From Aculops lycopersici (taxonomy: Eukaryota > Arthropoda > Arachnida > Trombidiformes > Eriophyidae), in the NCBI GenBank assembly GCA_015350385.1, contig WNKI01000005.1, positions 1,311,906-1,375,905 on the forward strand: 64,000 nucleotides of DNA, given 5' to 3'. The notes under the pieces were generated by a model that saw nothing but the letters and a program-made list of their open reading frames with translations, did no database searches and was not told the origin of the DNA. Position numbers and translations under genes: made by a program. Positions 63,717 through 64,000 of the stretch are shown here, piece by piece. The first letter of the stretch is position 1, and every line of letters starts with the position of its first letter.

Positions 63717-64000
63717 TTCTTTTGTCAATCGATTTGGCAAGCTAATTTTTTGATTTTACTTAGCTCGACCAAGTTCCGTTGCCATATACTCAAATGGACA
63801 AATAACCGATTCTCTAGCTGCTCGTTGAGTCGAGTGATATAAGTGACAAACACCGAGGATTCTGTGCGATCTGTTCGCACAAAATCCTCAGCTCTACTAG
63901 CTTTGTCTGAGAAACTCGAGATGGCGTTAGCGATGAATCTTGGCAAGCCCGGCGCGCATGCGTTCGGCGAGTTACATAAGCAACCACCTTACTGTCAAGA
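63717..64000. other. Window end, no gene seen
   Basis: A 73-codon minus frame lies here but has no recognisable feature. Confidence 0.4.

Overview
This is nuclear DNA from an animal, most likely an arthropod, and within that perhaps an intron-poor mite. The evidence for an animal is a RIM-type synaptic C2B domain, a NRF-6/acyltransferase-3 membrane protein, an ML-domain (NPC2-like) protein, a chitinase-type GH18 exon, an arthropod-type CUB protein and a seven-helix protein resembling insect gustatory/odorant receptors. Long housekeeping genes (EFTUD2, VARS1, RAE1) are single uninterrupted reading frames, and the recognised introns are few (mostly 53-544 nt). That degree of intron loss together with close gene spacing is known from eriophyoid mites; the placement is inference, not proof.

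Layout. 1-11.7 kb: almost no coding sequence. Two minus-strand exons (6.0-6.8 kb) encode the start of a GH18 chitinase-like protein whose remaining exons are not visible; the rest is non-coding and strikingly rich in the E-box-like word CAACA(A/G)GTGG. 11.7-17 kb: two minus-strand genes only 158 bp apart, an unrecognised 713-aa protein and the spliceosomal GTPase EFTUD2/Snu114; a perfect RFX X-box lies between them. 17.2-17.8 kb: three tRNA-Glu genes, two identical and inverted. 18-19.7 kb: gustatory-receptor-like protein. 22-27.7 kb: a four-exon NRF-6-like acyltransferase. 27.9-31 kb: RAE1 and a two-exon ML-domain secreted protein, both minus. 31-33.9 kb: non-coding, with a 22-bp perfect palindrome. 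33.9-38.5 kb: GPCPD1-like phosphodiesterase and VARS1. 39.7-47.7 kb: RIM-like C2 protein, a single-pass membrane protein (minus), a C-terminal zinc-finger protein, and a two-exon SRPK kinase. 48.7-58.6 kb: two orphan secreted/membrane proteins sharing a C-x5-C motif, the second a 1829-aa Q/N-rich giant. 60.2-63 kb: three-exon CUB protein convergent with a RABGEF1/Rabex-5 VPS9 protein. 63.6 kb: tRNA-Pro(TGG).

The genes do not form one pathway. The housekeeping set covers splicing (EFTUD2, SRPK), mRNA export (RAE1), translation (VARS1, tRNAs) and endosome traffic (RABGEF1); the rest are surface, secreted or neuronal proteins. I saw no transposon, CRISPR array or prokaryotic feature. The most unusual signals are the dense Snail/Scratch-type E-box word, the X-box, the palindrome, and several conserved proteins that lack a terminal domain their orthologues carry.
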